In this document: positions 1 through 8,129 of the stretch, piece by piece
Numbering within the stretch: the first letter of the stretch is position 1
Layout: each line of letters opens with the position of its first letter
Assembly: GCA_003140115.1 (NCBI GenBank)
Contig: PLIQ01000380.1
Span: 23,490 to 40,757 of the forward strand
Length of the DNA: 17,268 nucleotides
DNA from: Actinomycetota bacterium
Lineage (GTDB): Bacteria > Actinomycetota > Actinomycetes > Streptosporangiales > Streptosporangiaceae
Direction: 5' to 3'
Position numbers and translations under genes: made by a program
The notes under the pieces: model-generated
Seen by the model: the letters and a program-made list of their open reading frames with translations, nothing else
What the model was told of the DNA's origin: nothing
Databases searched by the model: none

Positions 1-1058
1 GGCAGCAAGGTGAGCCCGGCGATGAGCATCAGCCCGATCGCGATGGCCAGCGGCGCGGCCAGCCCCGAGTAGAGGCTGAACGACGCGGTGGCCAAAGACA
101 GCAGCGCGGCGATGAGGATGCCCGCGGAGAACGTGATCGTCTCGCCGACCCGCGCCACCGAGAACACGATCGCCTCGCGGCAGGCCCGCCCGGCCCGCAT
201 CTCCTCTCGCACCCGGAACATCAGGAATAGCGCGTAATCGGTGCCCGCGCCGAGGACCAGCACGATCAGTAGCAGTGAGGCGATCTGCGACACGCCCAGC
301 CCGTGCACCGCGGCCTCGGCCGTGAGCCGTTCGGCGACCAGCACCACGACCAGGGCGGGCAGCACGGCGATCAGCGGCGCGAGCGCCGACCGGAACACGG
401 CCATGAGCAGGGCAACCACGAAGATGATCGAGAACCACTGGACCTCGCCGCCGGTCTTGCTGGAGGTCGCGTTGGTGTCCACCCGGGTCGCCACCGGGCC
501 CGCTGTGTGCGCCGCCAGCCCGGCCGGCAGCGCCGCAGCCCGGATGACGTCGCGCAGGCCGGCCACCAGGCTGGCCTGCTGGGAGGTAGCCAGGCCGCCG
601 GACTGGGCCAGCGCGGCCAGCACGGTGAGTTGCTCGGCCTGGCCGTCGGCGGACTGCCCGGCGTCCCGCACCCCGGTCACCCGGGCCACGTGGGCCAGCG
701 CGGCGGACAGCCGCGCGATGGCCGCCTGGTCGGCAGCGCTCAGTGTCCTACCGGTCTGGGCCGCGCCGGACCGGGCGGCCACCACGGTCACCGCCGTCAG
801 CGAGGCCCCCTGTAGCGGCGAGGCCAGCTGGGCCGCCTGCTCGCTGGGTGCGCTGGCCGGCAAGAACGAGGTGTTGTCGCTCTGCGTGACGTTCGACAGC
901 GAAGGCAGCAGCGTCATGGCCGCGACCGTGGCCGCCACCCAGGCCAGCACGATCGCCCAGCGGAAGCGGACCGACAGCCGCCCGACCACGGCGAAGGAGG
1001 TACTCACGGAAGCTATCGTCGCCGGCCAGCGGGCGAATCCGTGAGGACTAACCGCCAT
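1..1058 (-). CDS. MMPL-family (RND-type) membrane transporter, partial
   Basis: This is the N-terminal part of an MMPL/RND-type transporter that exports lipids or other hydrophobic compounds across the cytoplasmic membrane; about 352 residues are present and the C-terminal half lies beyond the left edge. Translating the minus strand shows a first membrane segment near residues 33-53 (WAIVLAWVAATVAAMTLLPS), an extracytoplasmic loop rich in Ala, Gln and Ser, then a block of hydrophobic segments beginning QWFSIIFVVALLMAVF. It contains the family's GTDYALFLMFRVREE signature, where the Asp-Tyr pair is thought to relay protons. I chose ATG at 1058; GTG at 1007, 17 codons in, is an alternative, and neither has a clear Shine-Dalgarno. 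It diverges from uvrC across 54 bp. Family assignment is firm; the substrate cannot be told. Confidence 0.85.
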   Translation of the reverse strand, partial: MAVSPHGFARWPATIASVSTSFAVVGRLSVRFRWAIVLAWVAATVAAMTLLPSLSNVTQSDNTSFLPASAPSEQAAQLASPLQGASLTAVTVVAARSGAAQTGRTLSAADQAAIARLSAALAHVARVTGVRDAGQSADGQAEQLTVLAALAQSGGLATSQQASLVAGLRDVIRAAALPAGLAAHTAGPVATRVDTNATSSKTGGEVQWFSIIFVVALLMAVFRSALAPLIAVLPALVVVLVAERLTAEAAVHGLGVSQIASLLLIVLVLGAGTDYALFLMFRVREEMRAGRACREAIVFSVARVGETITFSAGILIAALLSLATASFSLYSGLAAPLAIAIGLMLIAGLTLL

Positions 1059-1100
1059 CGTGGCCGGCTGAAGGCGGAATAGGTTAGGCCGGCGGGCGCG

Positions 1101-1106
1101 TAAAGT
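1101..1106 (+). promoter_or_regulatory. Candidate -10 element for a leaderless uvrC transcript
   Basis: TAAAGT fits the actinobacterial TANNNT -10 pattern and ends exactly 6 nt before the uvrC GTG at 1113, so transcription could begin at the start codon. No ribosome binding site precedes that GTG, which agrees with a leaderless message. I see no convincing -35. The motif match is visible; promoter function is inferred. Confidence 0.4.
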
Positions 1107-1112
1107 TGCTTC

Positions 1113-3119
1113 GTGGCAGATCCGCACGGTTACCGGCCCGCGCCGGGCGCGATCCCCGAGTCTCCTGGGGTCTACCGGTTCCGTGACCAGCGCGGCCGGG
1201 TGATCTATGTCGGAAAGGCCAAATCCCTCCGTCAGCGCCTGAACTCCTACTTCGCCGACTTCGCTAGCCTGCACCCGCGCACCCAGGCCATGCTGACTAC
1301 CGCGGCGGCGGTGGACTGGACCGTGGTCAGCACCGAGGTCGAGGCGTTCCAGCTCGAGTACTCCTGGATCAAGGAATTCGATCCCAGGTTCAACATCAGG
1401 TACCGGGACGACAAGAGCTATCCCTACCTCGCGGTCACCATGGGCGAGGAGTACCCCCGGGTCATGGTGATGCGCGGCGCCAAGCGGAAGGGCACCAAGT
1501 ACTTCGGCCCGTACAGCCACGCCTGGGCCATCCGCGACACGGTGGACACGCTGCTCCGGGTGTTCCCGGTCCGGACCTGCTCGGCCGGGGTGTTCAAGCG
1601 ATCGGGCCAGATCGGCCGCCCCTGCCTGCTGGGGTACATCGGCAAGTGCTCCGCGCCGTGTGTCAAGCGGATCAGCGTGGAGGAGCACCGCGCCTTGGCC
1701 GAGGACTTCTGCGACTTCATGGCCGGGCAGACCAGCCGGTTCGCGTCCCGCCTCGAGGCCGAGATGAAGGCGGCCGCCAGGGTCGAGGAGTACGAGCGCG
1801 CGGCCCGGCTCCGCGACGACCTGCGGGCCCTGGAGCGCGCGATCGAGAAGCAGGCGGTGGTGTTCGGCGACGGCACCGACGCCGACGTGATCGCGCTGGC
1901 CGAAGATGAGCTCGAGGCGGCGGTTCAGGTGTTCTACGTGCGCGGCGGCCGGGTCCGCGGCCAGCGCGGCTGGGTGCTGGACAAGATCGAAGAGGTAACT
2001 ACGGCCACGTTGGTGGAGAACTTCCTCGGCCAGGTCTACGGCGATGGCCCGGGCGGCGCCGAGGCGATCAACGCCGGCCTGCCCCGCGAGATCCTGGTGC
2101 CCGAACTGCCGCCCGATCCGGCGACGATGACCCAGTGGCTGGCCGAACGCCGGGGCGGACCGGTCAGCCTGCGGGTCCCGCAGCGCGGCGACAAGAGGGC
2201 GCTGCTGGAGACCGTGGCCCGCAACGCGGCCGAGACCCTGGCCCTGCACAAGACGCGCCGGGCCAGTGACCTGACCACCCGGAGCAAGGCGTTGAACGAG
2301 ATCCAGGAGGGGCTCGGCCTGGACGACGCGCCGCTGCGGATCGAATGCTACGACGTGTCCAATCTGCAGGGCACGCACGTGGTCGCGTCGATGGTCGTGT
2401 TCGAGGACGGCCTGGCGCGCAAGAGCGAGTACCGCCGGTTCGCGATCAAGGGCCTGGACGGCACCGACGACATCTCCGCGATCCACGAGGTGATCTTCCG
2501 GCGGTTCCGCCGGTACCTGGCCGAACGAGAGAAGACCGGCGAGCTGGATATTCTGGGCGACCCCGAGGCGGCCGAAGATCAAGATCCTTTGGCCGAACGG
2601 GCCGTGGCGGGGGCACAGCAGAAATTCGCCTACCCACCCAACCTGGTCGTAGTCGACGGCGGTCCCTTGCAGGCCGACGCGGCGGCGCGAGCCCTGGCCG
2701 AACTCGGCATCGACGACGTGGCGGTCTGCGGATTGGCCAAGCGCCTGGAGGAAGTCTGGCTGCCGGGTCAGGAGTACCCGGTCATCCTGCCGCGCAGCAG
2801 CGAGGGACTGTATCTGCTGCAGCGGGTCCGGGACGAGGCGCACCGGTTCGCTATCACCTACCATCGGCAGAAGCGGAGCAAGGCGGCCACCGCCAGCGCG
2901 CTCGACGACGTGCCCGGGCTCGGCCCGGCCCGGCGCGCCACGCTGCTCAAACACTTCGGCTCGGTGCGCAAGCTCCGCGCCGCGAGCGTGGCGGAGATCA
3001 CGGCCGTACCAGGCATCGGCCCCAAGCTCGCGGCCACCATCGCGGCGGCCCTGGGTTCCAACTCTCTTCCTGAGGGGACACCATCCCACGGGGCAAAGGA
3101 GCTTCATGAGGACGGCTGA
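1113..3119 (+). CDS. uvrC: UvrABC excinuclease subunit C
   Basis: UvrC makes both incisions flanking a DNA lesion after UvrA-UvrB recognition in nucleotide excision repair. The 668-residue product has full family length and all domains. The GIY-YIG nuclease, which makes the 3' cut, starts with GVY at residues 19-21 and YVG at 32-34. A UvrB-binding UVR coiled coil follows near residues 208-243 ([18 protein letters not shown]). The RNase H-like nuclease, which makes the 5' cut, shows D414 in YDVSN, D515 in VVDGG and H577 in RDEAHRFA. Two helix-hairpin-helix motifs end the protein ([25 protein letters not shown]). GTG 1113 gives the expected N terminus. The stop overlaps the rapZ start by 14 nt, so the two are probably co-translated. 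Confidence 0.97.
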   Translation: MADPHGYRPAPGAIPESPGVYRFRDQRGRVIYVGKAKSLRQRLNSYFADFASLHPRTQAMLTTAAAVDWTVVSTEVEAFQLEYSWIKEFDPRFNIRYRDDKSYPYLAVTMGEEYPRVMVMRGAKRKGTKYFGPYSHAWAIRDTVDTLLRVFPVRTCSAGVFKRSGQIGRPCLLGYIGKCSAPCVKRISVEEHRALAEDFCDFMAGQTSRFASRLEAEMKAAARVEEYERAARLRDDLRALERAIEKQAVVFGDGTDADVIALAEDELEAAVQVFYVRGGRVRGQRGWVLDKIEEVTTATLVENFLGQVYGDGPGGAEAINAGLPREILVPELPPDPATMTQWLAERRGGPVSLRVPQRGDKRALLETVARNAAETLALHKTRRASDLTTRSKALNEIQEGLGLDDAPLRIECYDVSNLQGTHVVASMVVFEDGLARKSEYRRFAIKGLDGTDDISAIHEVIFRRFRRYLAEREKTGELDILGDPEAAEDQDPLAERAVAGAQQKFAYPPNLVVVDGGPLQADAAARALAELGIDDVAVCGLAKRLEEVWLPGQEYPVILPRSSEGLYLLQRVRDEAHRFAITYHRQKRSKAATASALDDVPGLGPARRATLLKHFGSVRKLRAASVAEITAVPGIGPKLAATIAAALGSNSLPEGTPSHGAKELHEDG

Positions 3120-4002
3120 CGATCAGACCGACGTCGTGATCATCACCGGGCTGTCCGGGGCGGGACGGTCCACCGCGGCCAAGGCGCTGGAGGATCTCGG
3201 CTGGTACGTGGTGGACAACCTGCCCCCGACCCTGCTGCCGACCATGGTCGACCTGGCCGCCAGGACCAACGGGGCGGTGTCGCGGATGGCCGCGGTCATC
3301 GACTTCCGCAGCCTGGCCTTCAGCACGGACCTCAAGTCGGCGGTCAGCGAGCTGGCCGCGCGCGGCATGGCCGCGCGCATCGTATTCCTGGAGGCGGCCG
3401 ACGACACGCTGGTGCGCCGGTTCGACAGCGAGCGGCGGCCGCATCCGTTGCAGGGCACCGGCCGGGTACCCGACGGCATCCTGGCCGAACGGGAACTGCT
3501 GCGCGAGGTGCGCGGCGACGCCGACCTGGTCCTCGACACGTCCCGGCTCAATGTCCACCAGCTGCGCGCCAGGATCAGGGACTCCTTCGGCGCCGGGACC
3601 GCGGCCGGCCTGCGCCTGTCGCTGATCTCGTTCGGCTACAAGTACGGCCTGCCGGTCGATGCCGACATGGTGGCGGACTGCCGTTTCCTGCCCAACCCGC
3701 ACTGGATCCCCGAGCTCGCCCCGATGACCGGGCAGGACGCGCCGGTCCGGGATTACGTGCTGGCCCAGCCCGGTGCCGAGGAGTTCCTGCGGAACTACAC
3801 CGAGCTGCTGGGGGTGGTGCTGCCCGGCTATGAACGCGAGGGGAAGCGGTTCGTGACCTTCGCAGTGGGCTGCACCGGCGGCAAGCACCGCAGCGTCGCG
3901 ATCGCTGACGAGCTGGCCGCGCGTCTCGCGGCGGTCACCGATCCGGCGTCCGCCGCGGGCATGCACGTCCAGGTCGCGCACCGGGATCTGGGGCGGGAGT
4001 GA
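3106..4002 (+). CDS. rapZ: RNase adaptor / nucleotide-binding protein RapZ (YvcJ family)
   Basis: This is a P-loop NTPase of the RapZ/YvcJ family. In E. coli RapZ guides RNase E to the GlmZ small RNA and so tunes glucosamine-6-phosphate synthesis; the actinobacterial role is less defined. The 298-residue protein carries a Walker A motif GLSGAGRS at residues 15-22 and the conserved C-terminal GCTGGKHRS at 255-263, which belongs to the RNA/metabolite-binding half. The start is ATG 3106, inside the end of uvrC, preceded by AAAGGAG at 3095-3101. Its TGA shares bases with the yvcK GTG in a GTGA overlap. The uvrC-rapZ-yvcK-whiA order is conserved in actinobacteria, which supports the call. I see no abnormal feature. 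Confidence 0.95.
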   Translation: MRTADDQTDVVIITGLSGAGRSTAAKALEDLGWYVVDNLPPTLLPTMVDLAARTNGAVSRMAAVIDFRSLAFSTDLKSAVSELAARGMAARIVFLEAADDTLVRRFDSERRPHPLQGTGRVPDGILAERELLREVRGDADLVLDTSRLNVHQLRARIRDSFGAGTAAGLRLSLISFGYKYGLPVDADMVADCRFLPNPHWIPELAPMTGQDAPVRDYVLAQPGAEEFLRNYTELLGVVLPGYEREGKRFVTFAVGCTGGKHRSVAIADELAARLAAVTDPASAAGMHVQVAHRDLGRE

Positions 4003-4997
4003 CCTTGACCGGTGTACGGGCCGTGGCCCTGGGCGGCGGGCACGGGCTAGCCGCGTCGCTCGGGGCGCTGCGCCGGGTGACCGACGACCTCACCGCGATC
4101 GTGACGGTGGCCGACGACGGCGGCTCAAGCGGCAGGCTGCGCCGCGACTACGGCGTGCTGCCGCCCGGTGACCTACGGATGGCCCTAGCCGCGCTGTGCC
4201 GGGACGACGAGTGGGGCAACACCTGGAGCAAGGTCGTCCAGCACCGGTTCACCAGCTCCGCCGAGGACTCCGCGGGGCTGGCCGGCCACGCCGTCGGCAA
4301 CCTGCTCATCGTCGCGCTCTGGGACCTGCTCGGTGACACGGTCGCCGGGCTGGACTGGGTCGGCCGGCTGCTCGGCACGGGCGGCCGGGTCCTGCCGATG
4401 GCCGCGGTGCCGCTCGACATCGTGGCCGAGGTGGTCGGGGCGGACCCGGTCCGGCCCGACGAGGTCACCGTGGTCCGGGGCCAGGAGGCGTGCGCCACCA
4501 CCCCGGGCCAGGTCCGGTCGATCACGCTGCTGCCGTCCGATCCGCCCGCCGTGCCCGAGGCGGTGCGGGCGGTGCTCGACGCCGACTGGGTGATACTCGG
4601 CCCGGGGTCGTGGTTCACCAGCGTGCTGCCGCACTTGCTCGTCCCGGAGCTCGCGGCCGCGCTGCACGTCACGACCGCGCGGCGGCTGGTGGTGCTCAAC
4701 CTCGTGCCGCAGCCGGGGGAGACGGAGGGCTTTTCCCCGCATAAGCACCTGGAAGTCCTGGCCGGGCACGCGCCCGCCCTTACCGTGGACGTAGTCCTGG
4801 CGGACGCCAAGGCCGCGGGGACGGGTAACGTGGCCGATCTGGAGCGGGCGGCGAACATGCTCGGAGCCGAGCTGATGATGGCCGACGTGGCCGCGGCCGA
4901 CGGCACGCCTCGCCACGAGCCCAAGCTCCTCGCGGGGGCGTACGCGCATATCTTCCGGGAAGCCAGTTCGACGGCCCGGCTAACTTGGGGGGAGTGA
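3999..4997 (+). CDS. yvcK: YvcK/CuvA-type gluconeogenesis factor (CofD-like)
   Basis: YvcK proteins have the fold of the 2-phospho-L-lactate transferase CofD. They bind UDP-sugars and are needed for normal envelope growth on gluconeogenic carbon sources (CuvA in mycobacteria). Many annotations call them 2-phospho-L-lactate transferases, which is probably wrong for this clade. The 332-residue product shows the glycine-rich GGGHGL at 12-17, the signature [12 protein letters not shown], the run [13 protein letters not shown], and later [16 protein letters not shown]. It starts at GTG 3999 in a GTGA overlap with rapZ and ends 5 nt before the whiA ATG. Operon position and motifs agree, so I regard this as YvcK and not a coenzyme F420 enzyme. 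Confidence 0.93.
   Translation: MTLTGVRAVALGGGHGLAASLGALRRVTDDLTAIVTVADDGGSSGRLRRDYGVLPPGDLRMALAALCRDDEWGNTWSKVVQHRFTSSAEDSAGLAGHAVGNLLIVALWDLLGDTVAGLDWVGRLLGTGGRVLPMAAVPLDIVAEVVGADPVRPDEVTVVRGQEACATTPGQVRSITLLPSDPPAVPEAVRAVLDADWVILGPGSWFTSVLPHLLVPELAAALHVTTARRLVVLNLVPQPGETEGFSPHKHLEVLAGHAPALTVDVVLADAKAAGTGNVADLERAANMLGAELMMADVAAADGTPRHEPKLLAGAYAHIFREASSTARLTWGE
4987..4994 (+). promoter_or_regulatory. Ribosome binding site that fixes the whiA start
   Basis: A purine run ending GGAG (4991-4994) lies 8 nt before ATG 5003. An upstream in-frame TTG at 4985 would put this site inside the gene, so 5003 is the better start. The site overlaps the last codons of yvcK. Confidence 0.6.
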
Positions 4998-5002
4998 CGC
5001 CG

Positions 5003-5986
5003 ATGGCGATGACCGGTGTGGTGAAGGACGAGCTCAGCCGGGTCACGGTGATCAAGCCGTGCTGCCGTAAGGCGGAGGTCTCCACCCTGCTCAGATTCGC
5101 CGGCGGACTGCACCTGTCCGAGGGCCGGGTGGTGATCGAGGCGGAACTGGACACCGGCGCGGCGGCCCGGCGGCTGCGGGCCAGCATCACCGAGGTGTTC
5201 GGGCACCCGGCCGACTTCCTGGTCCTCGCGCCGAGCGGGCTGCGCAAGGGCAACCGGTACCTGGTCCGGGTCGACAAGGGTCAGGCCGGCGAGACGCTGG
5301 CCCGCCAGGCCGGGCTGATCGACAACCACGGTCGTCCGGTGCGCGGCCTGCCCCGGCAAGTGGTGTCCGGCGCCATCTGCGACTGCGAGGCGGCCTGGCG
5401 CGGCGCGTTCCTGGCTCACGGGTCGCTCACCGAGCCCGGCCGGTCGATGGCGCTCGAGATCACCTGCCCTGGCTCCGAGGCGGCACTCGCCCTGGTCGGC
5501 GCGGCCCGGCGGATGAAGATTCACGCCAAGGCCCGCGACGTGCGCGGCGTGGACCGCGTGGTGATCAGGGACGGCGAGGCGATCGCCGCCATGCTGACCC
5601 GGCTCGGCGCGCACCAGGCCGTGCTGGCCTGGGAGGAGCGCCGGATGCGCCGTGAGGTCCGGGCCACGGCGAACCGGCTGGCCAACTTCGACGACGCCAA
5701 CCTGCGCCGCAGCGCCCGGGCCGCGGTGGCAGCCGGCGCACGCGTGGAGCGCGCCCTGGAAATCCTGGGCCAGGACGCCCCGCAGCACCTGACCATGGCG
5801 GGCGAGCTGCGGATGGCCCACCGCCAGGCCAGCCTGGAGGAACTGGGCCAGCTGGCCGACCCGCCGCTGACCAAGGACGCCATCGCGGGCCGCATCCGCC
5901 GTCTGCTGGCCATGGCCGACCGCCGGGCCGGCGAGCAGGGCATCCCGAGCACCGAGGCCTTCCTGACCGTCGACATGCTGCCCTAG
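5003..5986 (+). CDS. whiA: Sporulation/cell-division transcription regulator WhiA
   Basis: WhiA is a DNA-binding regulator found across Gram-positives. In Streptomyces it works with WhiB to switch on genes for sporulation septation; elsewhere it influences division and chromosome segregation. The 327-residue protein has the DUF199/LAGLIDADG-like N-terminal domain ([39 protein letters not shown]), the nearly invariant linker [20 protein letters not shown], and a C-terminal helix-turn-helix around [21 protein letters not shown] use ATG 5003 ([11 protein letters not shown]), which resembles known WhiA N termini and follows a good ribosome binding site. It closes the uvrC block and is followed by the palindromic gap at 5987-6120. 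Confidence 0.96.
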   Translation: MAMTGVVKDELSRVTVIKPCCRKAEVSTLLRFAGGLHLSEGRVVIEAELDTGAAARRLRASITEVFGHPADFLVLAPSGLRKGNRYLVRVDKGQAGETLARQAGLIDNHGRPVRGLPRQVVSGAICDCEAAWRGAFLAHGSLTEPGRSMALEITCPGSEAALALVGAARRMKIHAKARDVRGVDRVVIRDGEAIAAMLTRLGAHQAVLAWEERRMRREVRATANRLANFDDANLRRSARAAVAAGARVERALEILGQDAPQHLTMAGELRMAHRQASLEELGQLADPPLTKDAIAGRIRRLLAMADRRAGEQGIPSTEAFLTVDMLP

Positions 5987-6010
5987 CCGGCCGTATTTCC
6001 AACCACCTCA

Positions 6011-6066
6011 CCGGTACAATGTCCCATTGTGCCGGTTATAACCGGATCTATGTTCCATCGTGCCGG
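6011..6066. repeat. Pair of 25-bp palindromic units around TTATAA
   Basis: Two 25-bp units, 6011-6035 and 6042-6066, both begin and end with CCGG and are separated by TTATAA (6036-6041); they match at about 19 of 25 positions. Unit 1 is a near-perfect hairpin: CCGGTACAATG pairs with CATTGTGCCGG around the 3-nt loop TCC, with one G-T wobble. Unit 2 keeps the CCGG ends but has three mismatches. Their junction is a perfect 14-bp palindrome, CCGGTTATAACCGG, at 6032-6045. The element lies between the convergent stops of whiA and the histidine phosphatase. It could serve as a two-way terminator, but there is no T-run. A recombination-site or mobile-element remnant is the other reading. Confidence 0.7.
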
Positions 6067-6120
6067 ATGGTGCTGGCCCGGCGGAGCGCGACGGCGGGCC
6101 GTGGGCGGGATTCCGGGCGG

Positions 6121-6729
6121 TCAGCCCGAGATGGGGCGGATCGCGGTTGGGAACCCGGTCCAGCGCAGCTGCGGCGGAAGGTGGGCCGCGTCGTTGAAGC
6201 TGATCAGGCCCGCGGGCGAGCCGGGCGAGTAGGTGAGGATGGTTAGGGCGCAGTTCATCTGGTTCAGCCCTATCCAGCGCCACGGCGGTGCGTTCAACGT
6301 CTGGCTGACCAGCCAGCCGATGAGGAAGTTGTGGGTCACGACAAGTTCGTACTCCGTACCCTGCTCGCCGCCTGGGCGCGCGAACCGCTCGAGCGCGGCA
6401 GCCGCCAGTTTCGGGCCGTCCGCGCGCTCGGCCGCCGAGAACCCGGCCACGAAGGCGGTGAAGTGGGGCGGCACGGCGTCCGGGTCGGGCACCGACGGCA
6501 GGTAGTCCCCGGCCAGCTCACACTCCGAGACCGGGACGCCGGGCAGGCTGGCCGCGATCAGGCGCGAAGTCTGCGCGGCCCGGGGCAGCGGCCCGTGGTA
6601 GATGGCGGAGAACGGCACGTCCCTCAGTCGCTGCCCGGTCAGCCGGGCCTGCTGTTGCCCGGCCGCGCTGAGCGGGCCGTCGTGCGGGTCGGCTAGGCCG
6701 TGCCTGACCAGGTAGAGGAAACGAGTCAC
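6121..6729 (-). CDS. Histidine phosphatase superfamily protein (phosphoglycerate mutase-like)
   Basis: This is a branch-1 histidine phosphatase, which removes phosphate through a phosphohistidine intermediate. The 202-residue protein has the LVRHG motif with R9 and the nucleophile H10, R50 in the GPLPRAAQTSR stretch, a likely acid E71, and the second histidine H133 in VVTHNFLIGW. The substrate is unknown; relatives act on sugar phosphates, nucleotides or small metabolites. The conserved H-N-F context is typical of the broad GpmB/CobC-like group, and nothing links it to glycolysis apart from the gap operon about 3.3 kb away. Its GTG start at 6729 overlaps the stop of the MFS gene (GTGA), so the two are likely co-translated. 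There is no signal peptide. Confidence 0.88.
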   Translation of the reverse strand: MTRFLYLVRHGLADPHDGPLSAAGQQQARLTGQRLRDVPFSAIYHGPLPRAAQTSRLIAASLPGVPVSECELAGDYLPSVPDPDAVPPHFTAFVAGFSAAERADGPKLAAAALERFARPGGEQGTEYELVVTHNFLIGWLVSQTLNAPPWRWIGLNQMNCALTILTYSPGSPAGLISFNDAAHLPPQLRWTGFPTAIRPISG

Positions 6730-8066
6730 TGGCCGTCTCCGCGTCTATCGGGATCGCGCCGGATATCCTCCGGCATCGACGAGTATGCCTGGTCGGCGTG
6801 ATCCGGCGCCAAGTAGGCGATCGTGGCCGCCGCCAAGGCCAGGAACGAGAGTGTGGTCAGGCCGACTCGCAAGCCGAACTCGTCGGCCAGGAAGCCGATG
6901 GCGGGCGGACCGAGCAGGAACCCGCTGTAGCCGAGCATCGAGGTCATGGCCACCCCGTCCGATCCGGCCAGCAGCCCGGCCCGGGCGATGGCGGCCGGGA
7001 ACAGGTTGGCCAGCCCGAGCCCGGTGACCGCGAACCCGGCCAGCGCCAGCCCTACGTCCGGGGCCAGCGAGGCTACGAGCATGCCGGCGCACGCCGTCAG
7101 GCCGCCCAGCACCAGGACCCGGGTGCGGCCCAGGCGCTCCAGGAGGAACGTGCCGGAGAGGCGGCCGGTCGCCTCGGCGAGCGCGAAGGCCGCGTAGCCC
7201 GCTGCGGCCAGCCCGGGGCCGGCCCCGAGGTCCTGCCGCAGGTGCAGCGCGCCCCAGTCGCCGATGGCGCCCTCGTCGTAGGCGGCGCACAGCGCGATCA
7301 GGCCGAACAGCCCCACTACCCGGCCCGTCGTCAGCGCGCGGCCCCAGGCCGGTGCCGACTGGCTTTCCGGCGTTGCCCAGGCCGGGTCGGCGGGCAGCCA
7401 GCGGGCGGAGGCCAGCAGTGTACGACCGGCCAGGCCGCTGACCAGCAGTCCGACCAAGGCGACCAGCGACAGGTGCCGGAGCGGGGACAGGTGCGGCGCG
7501 AGCAGCCCGCCCAGGCCCGCCCCGGCCAGGCCACCGAAGCTCCACGCGGCGTGGAAGCCCGGCATGACCGGCCGGCGCAGCGCCGCGACCAGCTCCACGG
7601 CGATGCTGTTCATGGCCACGTTGAGGCAGCCGTAGGTGGCCCCGAAGACCAGCAGCGCGAGGCCGAGCGTGGTCGCCGACCGGGCTAGCGCGGGCAGCAC
7701 CAGGGTCACCGACAGCAAAGCGCAGGAGATCACCCCGACCCGCTGGCTGCCCAGCCGGCGGCACAGCGCCCCGGCGATCACCATGGTGGCCACCGCGCCG
7801 GCCGACAGGCCCAGCAGCGCGAGCCCCAGGACCGCGGACGAGGCGCCGGTCTGCTCCTTGACCGCGGGCACCCGGACCGCCCAGCTGGCGAAGATGAACC
7901 CATGCGTCGCGAACACCGCGCACAAGGCCGCCCGGGTCGCGGTCAGCCGAGCCGGGACATGCCGGGCCGCGTCGTCAGGCCGGGCCGCGTCGTCAGGCCG
8001 GGCCCGGTCGTGGGGTCTGCGGTGCGCCGCGGACCCGAGCTGCTGGACTTTGTTTACCAGCGACAC
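6726..8066 (-). CDS. MFS transporter (12 membrane segments)
   Basis: This is a major facilitator superfamily permease of 446 residues, resembling the YbjJ/fucose-permease-like group of uncharacterised exporters or sugar porters. After a hydrophilic N-terminal tail of about 45 residues, hydrophobic segments begin with ALCAVFATHGFIFASWAVRV and recur to the end (AVLGLALLGLSAGAVATMVI, VGLFGLIALCAAYDEGAIGD, GLTTLSFLALAAATIAYLAP), consistent with twelve helices. The loop after helix 2 holds a weak R-x-G-S-x-R version of the MFS loop motif. The tail contains an in-frame 18-bp tandem duplication. The start is GTG 8066 with no ribosome binding site but a -10-like TAGTCT 6 nt upstream. It overlaps the phosphatase gene by 4 nt. 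Substrate unknown. Confidence 0.88.
   Translation of the reverse strand: MSLVNKVQQLGSAAHRRPHDRARPDDAARPDDAARHVPARLTATRAALCAVFATHGFIFASWAVRVPAVKEQTGASSAVLGLALLGLSAGAVATMVIAGALCRRLGSQRVGVISCALLSVTLVLPALARSATTLGLALLVFGATYGCLNVAMNSIAVELVAALRRPVMPGFHAAWSFGGLAGAGLGGLLAPHLSPLRHLSLVALVGLLVSGLAGRTLLASARWLPADPAWATPESQSAPAWGRALTTGRVVGLFGLIALCAAYDEGAIGDWGALHLRQDLGAGPGLAAAGYAAFALAEATGRLSGTFLLERLGRTRVLVLGGLTACAGMLVASLAPDVGLALAGFAVTGLGLANLFPAAIARAGLLAGSDGVAMTSMLGYSGFLLGPPAIGFLADEFGLRVGLTTLSFLALAAATIAYLAPDHADQAYSSMPEDIRRDPDRRGDGQ
7963..7998. repeat. Perfect 18-bp tandem duplication inside the MFS gene
   Basis: CGGGCCGCGTCGTCAGGC occurs twice in a row with no mismatch, followed by a decayed third copy. It encodes the hexapeptide ARPDDA twice in the N-terminal cytoplasmic tail (residues 22-33). 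The unit is a multiple of three, so copy-number change would keep the frame. Confidence 0.9.
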
Positions 8067-8072
8067 AACACA

Positions 8073-8078
8073 AGACTA
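8073..8078 (-). promoter_or_regulatory. Candidate -10 element for a leaderless MFS-phosphatase transcript
   Basis: On the minus strand TAGTCT (TANNNT pattern) ends 6 nt before the GTG start at 8066, the same arrangement as in front of uvrC. No Shine-Dalgarno is present. No clear -35 is seen. It would drive the MFS-phosphatase pair separately from the sigma-factor gene upstream, which ends at 8130. Confidence 0.4.
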
Positions 8079-8129
8079 AGCACATGACGCGGACCTGGCC
8101 CGGCCGCCGGACCCGGCCATCCTCGACGC

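Noticed and set aside
241..1044. Plus-strand open frame of 267 codons over the left edge
   Set aside because: It is antisense to the MMPL transporter, whose minus-strand translation shows clear membrane segments and the GTDYALFL motif. The plus frame is low-complexity Ala/Ser/Thr/Arg.
2998..3981. Minus-strand open frame of 327 codons under the end of uvrC and rapZ
   Set aside because: Antisense shadow of rapZ with no recognisable domain or ribosome binding site.
3999..4997. yvcK as a coenzyme F420 enzyme (2-phospho-L-lactate transferase, CofD)
   Set aside because: The fold is shared, but the rapZ-yvcK-whiA context and the VADDGGSSG signature fit YvcK/CuvA. No other F420 gene is nearby.
4148..5821. 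Minus-strand open frame of 557 codons under yvcK and whiA
   Set aside because: It spans two well-supported plus-strand genes and their junction, is rich in His/Gly/Arg/Gln and has no domain. This is typical GC-rich antisense openness.
8083..8129. Possible sigma-factor terminator between 8130 and the MFS start
   Set aside because: GGCC/CCGG-rich pieces can pair in several short ways, but no stem is clearly longer than expected for such GC-rich DNA.
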